From positions 115,481 to 179,480 of the forward strand of contig JASJCI010000024.1 of the NCBI GenBank assembly GCA_030066085.1: 64,000 nt of DNA. Reading direction: 5' to 3'. Within the stretch, counting starts at the first letter, position 1. Each line of letters begins with the position of its first letter. Source of the stretch: Gammaproteobacteria bacterium. Lineage in GTDB: Bacteria > Pseudomonadota > Gammaproteobacteria > GCA-001735895. This document shows, one piece after another, positions 35,272-45,471 of the stretch. The notes under the pieces are model-generated. The model ran no database searches and had not been told where the DNA came from. It saw only the letters and a program-made list of their open reading frames with translations. Made by a program: the position numbers and the translations under genes.

Positions 35272-36207
35272 ATGCTCGATATCGTCTACGCCGGAACCCC
35301 GGAATTCGCCCTTCCGGCGCTGGCGGCCCTGTGTGCAAGCGATCATCGCGTGGTCGCGGTCTACACCCAGCCCGATCGGCCGGCCGGCAGGGGGCGCAAG
35401 CTGCAGCCGAGCCCGGTCAAGGCCTTTGCCGTGGAACAGGGCCTTACCGTGGTGCAGCCGCCGGAACTCGGATCACGCGAAGCTCAGCGGGCCCTGGCCG
35501 GATTCGCACCCGACGTGATGGTCGTGGCGGCCTATGGCCTGCTGCTGCCACCCGACGTGCTCGCCACGCCGCGCCATGGCTGTATCAATATCCATGCTTC
35601 GCTGCTGCCGCGCTGGCGCGGCGCATCACCGATCCAGCACGCCATTCTCGCCGGCGACCCGGTCAGCGGCGTCACGCTGATGAAGATGGACGCGGGACTG
35701 GATACCGGCGCCATGATCGCGCGTGCCGAGATTGCGATCGAGGCCGACTGGAGCGCGGCCGAACTGCACGATGCGCTCGCACCGCTCGGCGCCGGGTTGC
35801 TGCTCGATGCGCTCGATGACCTGCCGGGCGCGCTGGCAAGTGCACAGGCGCAGGACGATTCGCGGGCGACCTACGCTCCGCGACTCGACAAGCAGCAGGC
35901 CGAGATCGACTGGCGCAAGGATGCGCCTACGCTGCTGCGCGAAATACGCGCATACCATCCCTGGCCGGTCAGTTTCACCTGGCTGGATGACGCCGGTTTG
36001 CGCCTGTGGCGCGCGCGGCCGGCGCCGGGCGGCGAGACCGCGGCGCCCGGCGAGGTGATTGCGCACGATGCCGACGGGATACGGGTGGCCTGCGGCGAGG
36101 GTGTGTTGTCGATTACCGAGCTGCAGTTCGCCGGCCGGCGTCGCTGCAGCGCGGGCGATGCGCTGAACGCGCGCAACCTGACGGGCTGCCGCCTGGGCCG
36201 CGGCTGA
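35272..36207 (+). CDS. fmt: Methionyl-tRNA formyltransferase
   Basis: 311 residues. It formylates initiator Met-tRNA using 10-formyl-tetrahydrofolate. Motifs: A-G-T-P-E-F-A near the start, the catalytic N-I-H-A-S-L-L-P-R-W-R-G-A-S-P-I-Q, and a C-terminal OB domain. It lies 13 nt after def; its last base is the first base of rsmB. Confidence 0.97.
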   Translation: MLDIVYAGTPEFALPALAALCASDHRVVAVYTQPDRPAGRGRKLQPSPVKAFAVEQGLTVVQPPELGSREAQRALAGFAPDVMVVAAYGLLLPPDVLATPRHGCINIHASLLPRWRGASPIQHAILAGDPVSGVTLMKMDAGLDTGAMIARAEIAIEADWSAAELHDALAPLGAGLLLDALDDLPGALASAQAQDDSRATYAPRLDKQQAEIDWRKDAPTLLREIRAYHPWPVSFTWLDDAGLRLWRARPAPGGETAAPGEVIAHDADGIRVACGEGVLSITELQFAGRRRCSAGDALNARNLTGCRLGRG

Positions 36208-37514
36208 TGAAACCCGTCGGCCCGCGCGACGCGGCCCTGGAGGTGCTGCTGGAACTGATCGAGCAGGGGCGCGCGCTGGACGAAATCCTCGCAACCTCCA
36301 AATTTACCGCGCGCGGACTCGCGGGACGGGACCTGGCGCTGTGCCGTGAACTTTCCTGGGGCGTGTGTCGCTGGTACTTCGAGCTGCGACGCCTGCTCGC
36401 GCCGCGTTTACGCAAGCCCCTGCGCGCGCGCGACCGCGATGTCGAAATCATCCTGCTGCTGGGTGTTTATCAATTGCTGGTCATGGACGTCAAGCCGCAC
36501 GCGGCGGTTCATCAAAGCGTCGAACAGACCCGTGCGCGCGGCAAGTCATGGGCCGCGGGGCTGGTCAACGCGGTACTGCGTGGCCTGGTACGCGAAGGTA
36601 TCGATCGAGCCAGTCTCGATGCGAGCCGGGCCTACCCCGAATGGATGATCGCCAGGGTACGGGCCGACTGGGGCGAGCGCGCCGCCGGGGTGTTGGCAAA
36701 TGGCACCGACAGGGCGCCGATGACGCTGCGTGTCGATCTCCGGCGCGTCGCGCGTGATGGGATGCTCGAGACCCTGGCGAAGGCCGGCATCGCCGCTTCG
36801 GCGCATGCCACGGTGGACAGCGCGATCTGTCTCGCCGAGGCCGTTGGCGTCGATGAACTGCCGGGTTTCGAGCAGGGCCTGCTGAGCGTACAGGATGCCG
36901 CCGCGCAGCTGGCGGCGCCGCTGCTCGATTGTACCGCCGGCGCGCGTGTGCTCGATGCCTGTGCCGCGCCGGGCGGCAAGACTGCACACCTGCTGCAGCA
37001 CTATCCCGAAATCGATCTGGACGCGCTTGATATTGCGCCGCGGCGACTGGAAAGGGTTGCGCAAAACTTGCGTCGTATCGGCCTGTCGGCGCGCCTGATC
37101 ACCGGTGATGCCGCGCAGCCGGCAACATGGCACGAGGGCGAACCCTACGATGCGATCCTGGCCGATGTTCCCTGCAGCGCCAGCGGTGTGATGCGACGTC
37201 ATCCCGATATCCGGTTATTGCGCCGTGAAAGCGATATAATGCCGCTGGTGGAGCGCCAGGCCGAACTTGTGGATGCGCTCTGGACACTGCTGAAACCCGG
37301 AGGCCGATTGCTGTACTGCACCTGCTCGATCTTCCTGGCCGAAAACCGCTGCCAGGTCGAACGATTCCTGCAGCGTCATGATGACGCTCGCGTCATCGAT
37401 CCCGGCAAGCGCAGCGACTGGCTGCCGCAGCAACCCGGGGCGCAGATCCTGACCGGCGAACAGGGCATGGACGGTTTTTACTACGCGCTGCTGGCGAAGG
37501 CCCCGGGGCAATGA
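36207..37514 (+). CDS. rsmB: 16S rRNA (cytosine-967-C5) methyltransferase
   Basis: 435 residues. An N-terminal NusB-like RNA-binding domain is followed by a SAM-dependent methylase with D-A-C-A-A-P-G-G-K-T, D-V-P-C-S-A-S-G (first catalytic Cys) and L-L-Y-C-T-C-S-I-F (second Cys). The ATG at 36207 overlaps the fmt stop; the frame is open further upstream inside fmt, which is not used. Confidence 0.96.
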   Translation: MKPVGPRDAALEVLLELIEQGRALDEILATSKFTARGLAGRDLALCRELSWGVCRWYFELRRLLAPRLRKPLRARDRDVEIILLLGVYQLLVMDVKPHAAVHQSVEQTRARGKSWAAGLVNAVLRGLVREGIDRASLDASRAYPEWMIARVRADWGERAAGVLANGTDRAPMTLRVDLRRVARDGMLETLAKAGIAASAHATVDSAICLAEAVGVDELPGFEQGLLSVQDAAAQLAAPLLDCTAGARVLDACAAPGGKTAHLLQHYPEIDLDALDIAPRRLERVAQNLRRIGLSARLITGDAAQPATWHEGEPYDAILADVPCSASGVMRRHPDIRLLRRESDIMPLVERQAELVDALWTLLKPGGRLLYCTCSIFLAENRCQVERFLQRHDDARVIDPGKRSDWLPQQPGAQILTGEQGMDGFYYALLAKAPGQ

Positions 37515-38077
37515 AAACCGCGCTTGCCCTGGTCTGCCTCTGGCTGGCGCTGACCGGACCCGTCCTGGCCGACGAAGGCGATCCCTTTCACGTGGCGCGT
37601 GCGGACTTCAGTCTCGACGACGATCTGCTGTTACTGGACCTGGTGGTCGACAGCAGTATCCCGGAATACATCGTTATCGCGATTGACCAGGGCTTCGCCG
37701 TACCGTTCATGTTCGAGGTCGAAATTCGCGCCGAGCGCAAGTACTGGTGGGACGATCGCGTGGTATCGCTGAAACAGCAGTACCTGCTGCATCACCAGCC
37801 GCTGCTCGATGCGTTCGTGGTGCAAAACGTCAACAGTGGCGAGCGCCACTACTTCGCCGAGCGTAAAGCTGCGGTGCATTTTATCGAAGTGGTTTACAAT
37901 TACCCCATGCTCGACATTGGTAACCTGGCAGCAGACAGGGTGTATTACGCCCGGGCACGCTTCGGCATCGATACCGACGAGTTGCCGCTGCCGCTGAAAT
38001 CGAGTTCGTTATGGGATAACGACTGGGACCTGCAAAGCGACTGGTTCGAGTGGAAGGTAGCCCGGCCGACATCATGA
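37511..38077 (+). CDS. DUF4390 domain exported protein
   Basis: 188 residues with a signal peptide (K-T-A-L-A-L-V-C-L-W-L-A-L then cleavage after V-L-A). It contains A-D-F-S-L-D-D-D-L-L-L-L, E-R-K-Y-W-W-D-D and L-Q-S-D-W-F-E-W. It is the DUF4390 protein regularly placed between rsmB and an NtrY-like kinase, so it may be a periplasmic accessory to the sensor. It overlaps both neighbours by 4 nt. No biochemical function known. Confidence 0.88.
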   Translation: MKTALALVCLWLALTGPVLADEGDPFHVARADFSLDDDLLLLDLVVDSSIPEYIVIAIDQGFAVPFMFEVEIRAERKYWWDDRVVSLKQQYLLHHQPLLDAFVVQNVNSGERHYFAERKAAVHFIEVVYNYPMLDIGNLAADRVYYARARFGIDTDELPLPLKSSSLWDNDWDLQSDWFEWKVARPTS

Positions 38078-40275
38078 GTAGCACGTTTCGCAATACCGCA
38101 TCCATCGTCGCACTGCTGCTGTTGCTGATGGTATCCCTGTACGCGATCAGCGACGCAACCTCGCACTCGGCCACGTTCGGCAAGTATTACAACTGGCTCA
38201 TATTCTTCAATGCGGTCGGGCTGGTAGCGCTGCTGGGCCTGATCGTCTACAACGTGTACCGGCTGCTCGTGCAGTACCGTATCCGCGCGGTCGGTTCCCG
38301 CCTGACCGCGCGCATGATCGGCGTATTCGTACTGTTGACCATTATTCCGGTCAGTATCGTTTATTACTTTTCCCTGAGTTTCCTGCATCGCGGCATCGAC
38401 AGCTGGTTCGATGTCGGTATCGAAACCGCGCTGGAGGATTCGCTGCAGCTCGGGCGCGGCGCCCTCGATCTGCGCAAGCGCGACGCGTTGAAGAAGACCC
38501 GCCAGATCGCGACCGAAATGGGTGACATCCAGGACGAGATCCTGGTCGTTTACCTCGACGAAGCGCGCGAGGGTCTCGGCGCCAACGAGCTGACCCTCTA
38601 CGATCATACCCAGGCCATCCTGGCCTCGAGCAGTGTCGCCACCACCGAGTTGCCGGAAGCGGTACCGCTGACCGACATCGGCGAGCTCGACCCGGAAAAT
38701 CCGGTAGTCAACCTGGTCGATCATTCCGACTATGGCCTCGCCATTCGCATCGTCGTGATGGTGCCCAGCCTCGACGTCACCGAGCCGCCGCGCAACCTGG
38801 CCGCGCTGTTTCCGTTTACCGACCGCCTGCACGACCTGACGGTCGGCGTGCAGGAAGCTTTCGACCGCTACAAGGAACTGGCCGTGCTGCGCGATCCGCT
38901 GAAGACCAGTTTTACCCTGGCGCTGTCGATCATATGGCTGCTGAGCGTGCTATCCGCGATCTGGCTGGCCTTTGTCGCGGCGCGCAGGCTGGTGGCACCG
39001 ATCAACGACCTGGTCGAAGGCACCAAGGCGGTGGCGGCGGGAGATTACGAGAGGCAGCTGGAACTGTCCGGCAACGACGAGCTGGGTTTCCTGTTGCGCT
39101 CGTTCAACACCATGACGCGCAAGATCGCGCGCAGCCGCGCCATTGCCGAGCAGAGCCAGCGCATGGAAGCGCTGCAGAAGAGCTACCTCGAATCGGTCAT
39201 GGAGCACATAACTTCCGGGGTGCTCACCATCGACGAAACCGGTTTTATCAAGAGCGGCAATCCCGCGGCCTGCTCGATTTTCGACATCGAGAGTTTCTAC
39301 TTTACCGAGCTCTACATCGATGACGTGGTACGCCAGTACCCGACCATGGAACCTTTTTTCCGCGCGCTCAAGAATCACCTCGAGACCGACGACGAATGGC
39401 AGGAAGAGATCGCCATATTCACCCAGGGCGGCAAGAAAATCCTGCGCGTACGCGGCACCACGCTGCTGTCGCAGAGTGACGATCGGCGCGAGCAGGTGGT
39501 CGTGGTCGACGATCTCACCGAGCTGATCAAGGCGCAGAAAGACTCGGCCTGGAGCGAAATGGCGCGCCGGCTGGCGCACGAAATCAAGAATCCGTTGACG
39601 CCGATTCAGCTGTCGGCCGAACGCCTGCAGCGCAAATTGTCGGGTGAAGTTGCCGCGGACAAGCGTGGCATGCTGGATCGTTACACCCACACCATCGTGC
39701 AACAGGTCGAGGCGATGAAATCGATGGTCAATGCGTTTACCGACTATGCCCGGCCGCCCGGCCAGGCGCCGCGCCTGCTTGATCTGAACGCGGTGCTCGG
39801 CGAGATCGCGGAACTGTACGTCGAAAACGACGCCGGGGTCAGGATCAAAATGCGGCTGGCGGACAACCTGCCGGCGATCGAGGCCGACGATATTCGATTG
39901 CGGCAGCTGGCGCACAACCTGATCAAGAACAGTTTCGAAACCATCGACGGTAAAGGCTGGATCGAGTTGCGCACGGAAGTCAGCGAGGGTGGCGGTCGCC
40001 GCTGGGTGGAATTCAGCGTCAGCGACAGCGGCGCCGGCATCGCGCCGGAGGTCGCCGACAACCTGTTCGATCCCTACGTGACGACCAAGACGTCGGGCAG
40101 CGGTCTCGGGCTTGCGATCGTGCAGAAGATCGTCGACGAGCACGGTGGCCAGGTGCGGGTAGACCAGGCGCAGGGCGGCGGCGCGCGTTTTACCGTGCGC
40201 CTGCCGGCGGTCGAGGGCGGGTTCGGCGAACAGGAGGCACCTGCAATGCGCATGAAAACGGGGTCCGGATCGTGA
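38074..40275 (+). CDS. NtrY-like membrane sensor histidine kinase
   Basis: About 733 residues. Membrane spans near residues 10-30 and 45-65 and two later ones bound an extracytoplasmic region (about 95-285). A HAMP domain (V-A-P-I-N-D-L-V-E-G) follows, then a PAS domain around 380-480, then the kinase core: H-box R-L-A-H-E-I-K-N-P-L-T-P-I-Q, N-box L-A-H-N-L-I-K-N-S-F, and G-boxes D-S-G-A-G-I and G-S-G-L-G-L-A-I-V. This is the NtrY architecture. Its partner overlaps by 4 nt. The signal is unknown in this clade. Confidence 0.92.
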   Translation: MSSTFRNTASIVALLLLLMVSLYAISDATSHSATFGKYYNWLIFFNAVGLVALLGLIVYNVYRLLVQYRIRAVGSRLTARMIGVFVLLTIIPVSIVYYFSLSFLHRGIDSWFDVGIETALEDSLQLGRGALDLRKRDALKKTRQIATEMGDIQDEILVVYLDEAREGLGANELTLYDHTQAILASSSVATTELPEAVPLTDIGELDPENPVVNLVDHSDYGLAIRIVVMVPSLDVTEPPRNLAALFPFTDRLHDLTVGVQEAFDRYKELAVLRDPLKTSFTLALSIIWLLSVLSAIWLAFVAARRLVAPINDLVEGTKAVAAGDYERQLELSGNDELGFLLRSFNTMTRKIARSRAIAEQSQRMEALQKSYLESVMEHITSGVLTIDETGFIKSGNPAACSIFDIESFYFTELYIDDVVRQYPTMEPFFRALKNHLETDDEWQEEIAIFTQGGKKILRVRGTTLLSQSDDRREQVVVVDDLTELIKAQKDSAWSEMARRLAHEIKNPLTPIQLSAERLQRKLSGEVAADKRGMLDRYTHTIVQQVEAMKSMVNAFTDYARPPGQAPRLLDLNAVLGEIAELYVENDAGVRIKMRLADNLPAIEADDIRLRQLAHNLIKNSFETIDGKGWIELRTEVSEGGGRRWVEFSVSDSGAGIAPEVADNLFDPYVTTKTSGSGLGLAIVQKIVDEHGGQVRVDQAQGGGARFTVRLPAVEGGFGEQEAPAMRMKTGSGS

Positions 40276-41534
40276 GCGCGCGCATCCTCGTGGTCGACGA
40301 CGAGCCCGATATTCGTTTCCTGCTCAAGGACATACTCGAAGACGAGGGCTACGAGGTCGACGTCGCCGAACATGCTCGAGCCGCCAACGATATCCGGCGC
40401 AGCTCGCATCCCGACCTGGTACTGCTCGACATCTGGATGCCCGAGGTCGACGGCGTCACCCTGCTCAAGCAGTGGAAGTCGTCCGGTCGCGACGACTGTC
40501 CGGTGGTCATGATGTCGGGCCACGGCACGGTCGAAACCGCGGTCGAGGCCACGCGCTATGGCGCGGTCGACTTCGTCGAAAAACCCCTGTCGATGGCGAA
40601 ACTGCTGAGCACCGTGAAGAGCGCGCTGACGCGCCACGGCGCCGAGGCGCGGGTCGATAACCGACGGAAACGTGAACAGCCGGTTGGCACCAGCCGCATG
40701 GTGCAGGCGCTCAGGCAACGCATGGCCGACCTGCAGGGTGATAACCGGCCGGTGTTTCTGTGCGGTGCTTATGGCAGCGGCCGGCGCATCTGGGCCGATT
40801 ATCTGAGCACGCCGGTCGGCGGCATGCGCATCTTCGATCAGCAACATTCGCTGAACGACCTGTTGCCGTTGACCGCGAACCTTTACATCGAGGAGGTTTG
40901 CGACCTCGCTCCCGAGCAGCAGGCACTGCTGTACGAACTGCTGTCACAGCCCGAACGGCAGGGTAAATTCCGTTTCATCGTTGCCAGCCATCTCGGCCAC
41001 GACGAGTTGCGCGGCCAGCCCCAGCTCGACCAGCGCCTGGCGGAAATGTGGCGTGACGCCATCGAAATCCCGCCGCTTTCCGAGCATGTCGAGGATATTC
41101 CGGAATTGCTCGAGTACTACGTCAACTGGTATGCCGACCAGGAGCAGCTGCCTTATCGGCACTTCGACGTGGCGGCGCAAAACCTGCTGCGCAACCAGCC
41201 CTGGAACGGCGATATCGGTCAGCTGAAGCAATTCGTCAGGGCCATTCTCGGCAATGGCGATTCACCGGATATCGATCTCGAGGAGATTGCCGCGACGCTG
41301 CAGCAGATGAGCGTCCGTTCGCAACAGGCTGCCGGCAACACGATGCAGATAGCGATCGACCTCGACCTCGATTTGCGCGAGGCACGCGAGGTGTTCGAGC
41401 GCGAATACCTCGCGCGTCACCTGGAGTTATGCGACCACAACATGACCGAACTCGCGCGCAGGGTCGGCCAGGAACGCACGCATCTCTACCGCAAACTGAA
41501 AGCCCTGGGATTGCAGACCAAAAAACAACAATAG
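40272..41534 (+). CDS. NtrX-like response regulator with degenerate AAA+ domain
   Basis: 420 residues. The receiver is complete (D-D-E-P, phospho-Asp in L-L-D-I-W-M-P, K in F-V-E-K-P-L). The central sigma-54-type AAA+ module is reduced: Walker A reads G-A-Y-G-S-G-R-R instead of G-E-x-G-x-G-K-E, Walker B reads L-Y-I-E-E-V instead of L-F-L-D-E, and the GAFTGA loop is absent, with only about 40 residues between the two Walker positions against about 70 in NtrC. P-P-L-S-E-H-V-E-D-I-P and the C-terminal Fis-type helix-turn-helix are kept. It should bind DNA but probably cannot activate sigma-54 polymerase. Confidence 0.9.
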   Translation: MSARILVVDDEPDIRFLLKDILEDEGYEVDVAEHARAANDIRRSSHPDLVLLDIWMPEVDGVTLLKQWKSSGRDDCPVVMMSGHGTVETAVEATRYGAVDFVEKPLSMAKLLSTVKSALTRHGAEARVDNRRKREQPVGTSRMVQALRQRMADLQGDNRPVFLCGAYGSGRRIWADYLSTPVGGMRIFDQQHSLNDLLPLTANLYIEEVCDLAPEQQALLYELLSQPERQGKFRFIVASHLGHDELRGQPQLDQRLAEMWRDAIEIPPLSEHVEDIPELLEYYVNWYADQEQLPYRHFDVAAQNLLRNQPWNGDIGQLKQFVRAILGNGDSPDIDLEEIAATLQQMSVRSQQAAGNTMQIAIDLDLDLREAREVFEREYLARHLELCDHNMTELARRVGQERTHLYRKLKALGLQTKKQQ

Positions 41535-41547
41535 AGCGCGGAATTTC

Positions 41548-42927
41548 ATGAACATCATCATACTGGGTGCCGGGCAGGTCGGTTCGACCGTGGCCACCGA
41601 ACTGGCGAAGGAAGAGTCCAACGAAATTACCGTGATCGATACCGACCAGCAGATCCTGTCGGAACTGCAGGACCGGCTCGACCTGCGCGCGATCCAGGGC
41701 AACGGTTCCTATCCCGGGCTGCTGGAGGACGCGGGCGCCGACGACGCCGACATGATCATCGCGCTGACCAACAGCGACGAGATCAACATGATCGCCTGCC
41801 AGATCGCGTCGTCGATATTCCACACGCCGACCAAGATTGCGCGCATTCGTTCGCCCGAGTATCTCAAACGCCCCGGACTGTTTGCCGAGGATTCGATTCC
41901 GGTTGACGTCATGATCAGCCCGGAAAACCTCGTGACCGAGTACATTTATCACCTGATCGAGCACCCCAGTGCGCTGCAGGTGCTCGATTTCGCCGACGGT
42001 CGCGCGCAGCTGGTCGCGGTCAAGGCGCTCGAAGGCGGGCTGCTGGTCGGTCGCCAGTTGAAGGATATGCCGACGGTCGCACCCAAGAAAGTCGATATGC
42101 GCGTGGCCGCTATCTTCCGCGGCAGCGAATCCATTCCACCAACCGCCGAGTGCGTGATCGAGGCCGGTGACGAAGTGTTTTTCCTGGCGGCGCGCGAGCA
42201 TATTCCGACCGTGATCTCGGAGATGCGCAAGCTCGACAAACCCAACAAGCGCATCATGCTCGCCGGCGGCGGCAACATCGGCGGTCAGCTCGCGGCGATG
42301 ATGGAGCGCAACTACCAGGTCAAGGTGATCGAGGCCCATCCGCCGCGTGCGCGCGAGCTGTCGGCGACGCTCGATTCCACCATCGTGCTGCTGGGTGACG
42401 CCGCCAACCCGGATCTGCTGCACGAGGAAAACATCGAGAGCATGGACGTCTTCTGCGCGCTGACCAACGACGACGAAGCCAATATCCTGTCGTCGATGCT
42501 GGCCAAGCGCATGGGCGCGAAAAAGGTCATGTCGCTGATCAACCGCTCGGCCTACGTCGAGCTGGTCGAGAGCGGCCTGGTGGATATCGCGATCTCGCCG
42601 CACCAGGTCACGATCGGCGCGCTGCTGACCCATATCCGCCGTGGCGACGTGGTGGCGGTGCACGCGCTGCGTCGGGGCCAGGCCGAGGCGATCGAGGCGA
42701 TTGCCCACGGTGACCGCAATACGTCGCGCGTGGTCGGTCGTACGATCGAGGAAATCAAGCTGCCCGAGGGCACCAGCATCAGCGCGATCGTCAGGGGGGA
42801 CAAGGTGCTGATCGCACATCACGATACCGTGATCGAGTCCGAGGATCACGTCATCCTGTTCCTGACCGACAAGAAAAACATTACCGACGTGGAGCGACTG
42901 TTCCAGGTCGCCATCACCTACCTCTGA
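41548..42927 (+). CDS. trkA: Trk potassium uptake regulator TrkA
   Basis: A 459-residue peripheral protein with two RCK units. The first NAD-binding motif is G-A-G-Q-V-G-S near residue 7, the second is A-G-G-G-N-I-G near residue 238; each unit ends in a TrkA_C domain. It gates the TrkH channel encoded 15 nt downstream. The ntrYX-like-trkAH order is common in gammaproteobacteria. Confidence 0.97.
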   Translation: MNIIILGAGQVGSTVATELAKEESNEITVIDTDQQILSELQDRLDLRAIQGNGSYPGLLEDAGADDADMIIALTNSDEINMIACQIASSIFHTPTKIARIRSPEYLKRPGLFAEDSIPVDVMISPENLVTEYIYHLIEHPSALQVLDFADGRAQLVAVKALEGGLLVGRQLKDMPTVAPKKVDMRVAAIFRGSESIPPTAECVIEAGDEVFFLAAREHIPTVISEMRKLDKPNKRIMLAGGGNIGGQLAAMMERNYQVKVIEAHPPRARELSATLDSTIVLLGDAANPDLLHEENIESMDVFCALTNDDEANILSSMLAKRMGAKKVMSLINRSAYVELVESGLVDIAISPHQVTIGALLTHIRRGDVVAVHALRRGQAEAIEAIAHGDRNTSRVVGRTIEEIKLPEGTSISAIVRGDKVLIAHHDTVIESEDHVILFLTDKKNITDVERLFQVAITYL

Positions 42928-42942
42928 CCGCAGACTCCGAGC

Positions 42943-44394
42943 ATGCAGTACCTGGTCATACAACGCATCATGGGATTGTTGATGATCCTGTTCAGCGTGA
43001 CCACCTTGCCGCCGATTGCCGCCGGACTGGTGTTTGGCGACGGGGCGGTACTGCCGTTCGTCGAGGCGTTTTTTGCGCTGCTGGTGATCGGCTTCCTGCT
43101 GTATTACCCGGTACGCCACCACACGCAGGAGCTGCGGCTGCGCGACGGTTTCATGGTGGTAGTCATGTTCTGGACCGTGCTCGGCGTGGCCGGCGGCCTG
43201 CCGATCTACCTGTCGGGGATCTACGACATCTCGATCACCGATTCGGTCTTCGAATCCATTTCCGGCCTGACCACCACCGGCGCCACGGTCATCGTCGGCA
43301 TCGACGATCTGCCGCACTCGCTGCTGCTCTATCGCCAGCAGCTGCAGTGGCTGGGCGGTATGGGCATCATCGTACTGGCGGTGGCGGTCCTGCCGATGCT
43401 CGGTGTCGGCGGCATGCAGCTGTTCCGCGCGGAAACGCCCGGGCCGGTCAAGGACACCAAGCTGACGCCGCGGATCACCGAGACCGCCAAGGCCCTGTGG
43501 TATATCTACCTCGGGCTGACGGTCGCCTGCTGCCTGGCTTACTGGGCGGCCGGCATGGAATTTTTCGATGCGCTGGCCCATTCGTTCTCGACCGTTGCGA
43601 TCGGCGGTTTTTCCACCCACGATGCCAGTATCGGGTATTACGACAGCACCGCGATCGAACTGGTGGCGATCGTCTTCATGCTGCTGTCCGGGGTCAACTT
43701 CGCGATCCACTTCGCCGCCTGGCGGCATCGCTCGGTCAACCCCTACCGGCGCGATGCCGAGTTTCGTACCTACATGCTCGTGCTGTTCGTCGTCAGCCTG
43801 ATCACGATCGGCTACCTGCAGGCTACGCATACGTTCGAATCCACCACCGAGTCGATTATCGGGGGCCTGTTCCAGGTTGTATCGATCGGCACCACCACCG
43901 GCTACACCACGGCCGAGTACTACACCTGGCCCGGTTTCCTGCCGGTGCTGCTGCTCTACGTCAGTTTCATCGGCGGCTGTTCCGGTTCCACCGGCGGCGG
44001 CATCAAGGTCATCCGCATCCTGCTGCTGGTCAAGCAGGGCGTGCGTGAACTGCGCCGGCTGGTGCACCCGAACGCGCAGATCGCGGTCAAGATCGGTAAA
44101 AAAGCCATGCCGGAAAAGGTAATCGAGGCCGTGTGGGGCTTTTTTGCCGCCTATTTCGCGATTTCCGCGCTGCTGATCCTGCTGCTGATGGCCACCGGCC
44201 TGAACCAGGTCACGGCTTTTTCGGCGGTAGCGGCCTGCCTGAATAACCTCGGTCCCGGGCTCGGCGACGTCGGCCGCAACTTCGCCTCGATCAACGACGC
44301 CGCCAAGTGGATCCTGTGCGTCGCGATGCTGCTCGGCCGTCTCGAGATTTTCACCCTGCTGGTGCTGTTTACGCCGGCATTCTGGAGAAAGTGA
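42943..44394 (+). CDS. trkH: Trk potassium uptake channel TrkH
   Basis: A 483-residue inner-membrane K+ transporter with four M-P-M units. Selectivity-filter segments are seen as [21 protein letters not shown] and N-L-G-P-G-L-G. The gene ends overlapping the ttcA GTG start. It works with TrkA. Confidence 0.96.
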   Translation: MQYLVIQRIMGLLMILFSVTTLPPIAAGLVFGDGAVLPFVEAFFALLVIGFLLYYPVRHHTQELRLRDGFMVVVMFWTVLGVAGGLPIYLSGIYDISITDSVFESISGLTTTGATVIVGIDDLPHSLLLYRQQLQWLGGMGIIVLAVAVLPMLGVGGMQLFRAETPGPVKDTKLTPRITETAKALWYIYLGLTVACCLAYWAAGMEFFDALAHSFSTVAIGGFSTHDASIGYYDSTAIELVAIVFMLLSGVNFAIHFAAWRHRSVNPYRRDAEFRTYMLVLFVVSLITIGYLQATHTFESTTESIIGGLFQVVSIGTTTGYTTAEYYTWPGFLPVLLLYVSFIGGCSGSTGGGIKVIRILLLVKQGVRELRRLVHPNAQIAVKIGKKAMPEKVIEAVWGFFAAYFAISALLILLLMATGLNQVTAFSAVAACLNNLGPGLGDVGRNFASINDAAKWILCVAMLLGRLEIFTLLVLFTPAFWRK

Positions 44395-45215
44395 CGAACA
44401 GCGACGATATGGCCGGCGAATCCCTGACCATCGATACCCGCGCGCTCGAAGGTGCCGACCCGGAGCGCCTGCAGCGGCGAATCCGGACTGCGACCGGGCG
44501 CGCGATCGGGGATTTCGACATGATCGCCGACGGCGACCGGATCATGGTCTGCCTGTCCGGGGGAGCCGACAGCTACACGCTGCTCGACATGCTGATGGCG
44601 TTACAGCGAGTTGCACCGGTGCGCTTCGAGCTGGTGGCGGTCAATCTCGACCAGAAGCAGCCGGGTTTTCCTGCCGAGGTGCTGCCGCATTACCTCGATG
44701 CCCTCGGCATCGAGTACCGCGTCGTCGAGGAAGATACCTACAGCGTGGTCAAGCGCCTGGTGCCGGAGGGCAAAACCACCTGCGCGCTCTGTTCCCGCCT
44801 GCGTCGAGGGGTGCTGTACAACGTTGCCGAGGAAATCGGTGCGAGCAAGATAGCGCTCGGGCACCATGCCGACGATATCGTCGAAACCGCGTTTCTCAAC
44901 ATGTTCCACAATGCGCGACTGAAAGCGATGCCGGCCCGGCTGCGCAGCGACGACGGGCGTAACACCGTGATCCGGCCGCTGGCCTACGTGCGCGAGGCGG
45001 AGATCAAGCGTTACGCGGCCTGGCGCGAGTTTCCGATTATTCCCTGCAACCTGTGCGGGTCCCAGCCGAACCTGCAGCGCCAGGCGGTCAAAGCCATGCT
45101 GCAGGAGTGGGACCGCGGACACCCCGGTCGAGTCGACAATATCCTCAAGGCCCTGTGCCGGGTAACCCCGTCACACCTGCTCGACCGCGACCTGTTCGAT
45201 TTCTCCAGCCTCTAA
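44391..45215 (+). CDS. ttcA: tRNA 2-thiocytidine(32) synthetase TtcA
   Basis: About 274 residues. The ATP pyrophosphatase PP-loop is S-G-G-A-D-S. The Fe-S/persulfide Cys sites are [10 protein letters not shown] and C-N-L-C-G-S-Q. It thiolates C32 of certain tRNAs. The start is GTG 44391 with TGGAGA just upstream, overlapping trkH by 4 nt; ATG 44409 is an alternative. Confidence 0.94.
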   Translation: MTNSDDMAGESLTIDTRALEGADPERLQRRIRTATGRAIGDFDMIADGDRIMVCLSGGADSYTLLDMLMALQRVAPVRFELVAVNLDQKQPGFPAEVLPHYLDALGIEYRVVEEDTYSVVKRLVPEGKTTCALCSRLRRGVLYNVAEEIGASKIALGHHADDIVETAFLNMFHNARLKAMPARLRSDDGRNTVIRPLAYVREAEIKRYAAWREFPIIPCNLCGSQPNLQRQAVKAMLQEWDRGHPGRVDNILKALCRVTPSHLLDRDLFDFSSL

Positions 45216-45247
45216 ACCTAACCGACCACCAGATTAAAGAGGAATTT

Positions 45248-45275
45248 GGATAGTAACCGGCGGCTATCCGGTTTT
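45248..45275 (+). terminator. Candidate terminator of the trkAH-ttcA unit
   Basis: GGATAG / CTATCC stem (10-nt loop), competing with ACCGG / CCGGT, then GGTTTT. The T-run is short. Confidence 0.5.
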
Positions 45276-45293
45276 CGATGCCTGTAAACCTCG

Positions 45294-45471
45294 GGCCCAC
45301 AGTTTGCGGGCATTTCCGTAGCGAGGGTTTCGCATTTTTGATTTCAGGGTTCGCGCGGACCAGAGGTCCGCGCAGGCGTAGCAGAGCTCCGTTGAGCGGG
45401 CCGGCGGGAGCACGGGCCCTGAAATCAAAAATGCGGAAGCCGCAGTAGGAAATGCCCGGAAACTGTGGGCC
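45294..45471. repeat. 178-bp imperfect inverted-repeat element (possible MITE or structured RNA)
   Basis: The left arm (45294-45349) and right arm (45417-45471) are about 55-bp imperfect inverted repeats, each starting at the outer end with GGCCCACAGTTT and including GGGCATTTCC and CGCATTTTTGATTTCAGGG. The 67-bp centre holds a perfect 9-bp hairpin, GCGCGGACC-AGA-GGTCCGCGC (45353-45373). No good gene lies within. The symmetric ends and non-coding content suggest a miniature transposable or dispersed palindromic element; a target duplication is not obvious. A large RNA hairpin is the alternative. Confidence 0.7.

Noticed and set aside
41236..44067. 943-codon open frame on the minus strand opposite trkA and trkH
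   Set aside because: It is an antisense shadow created by G+C-rich third positions: trkA and trkH on the other strand have full-length, motif-complete products.
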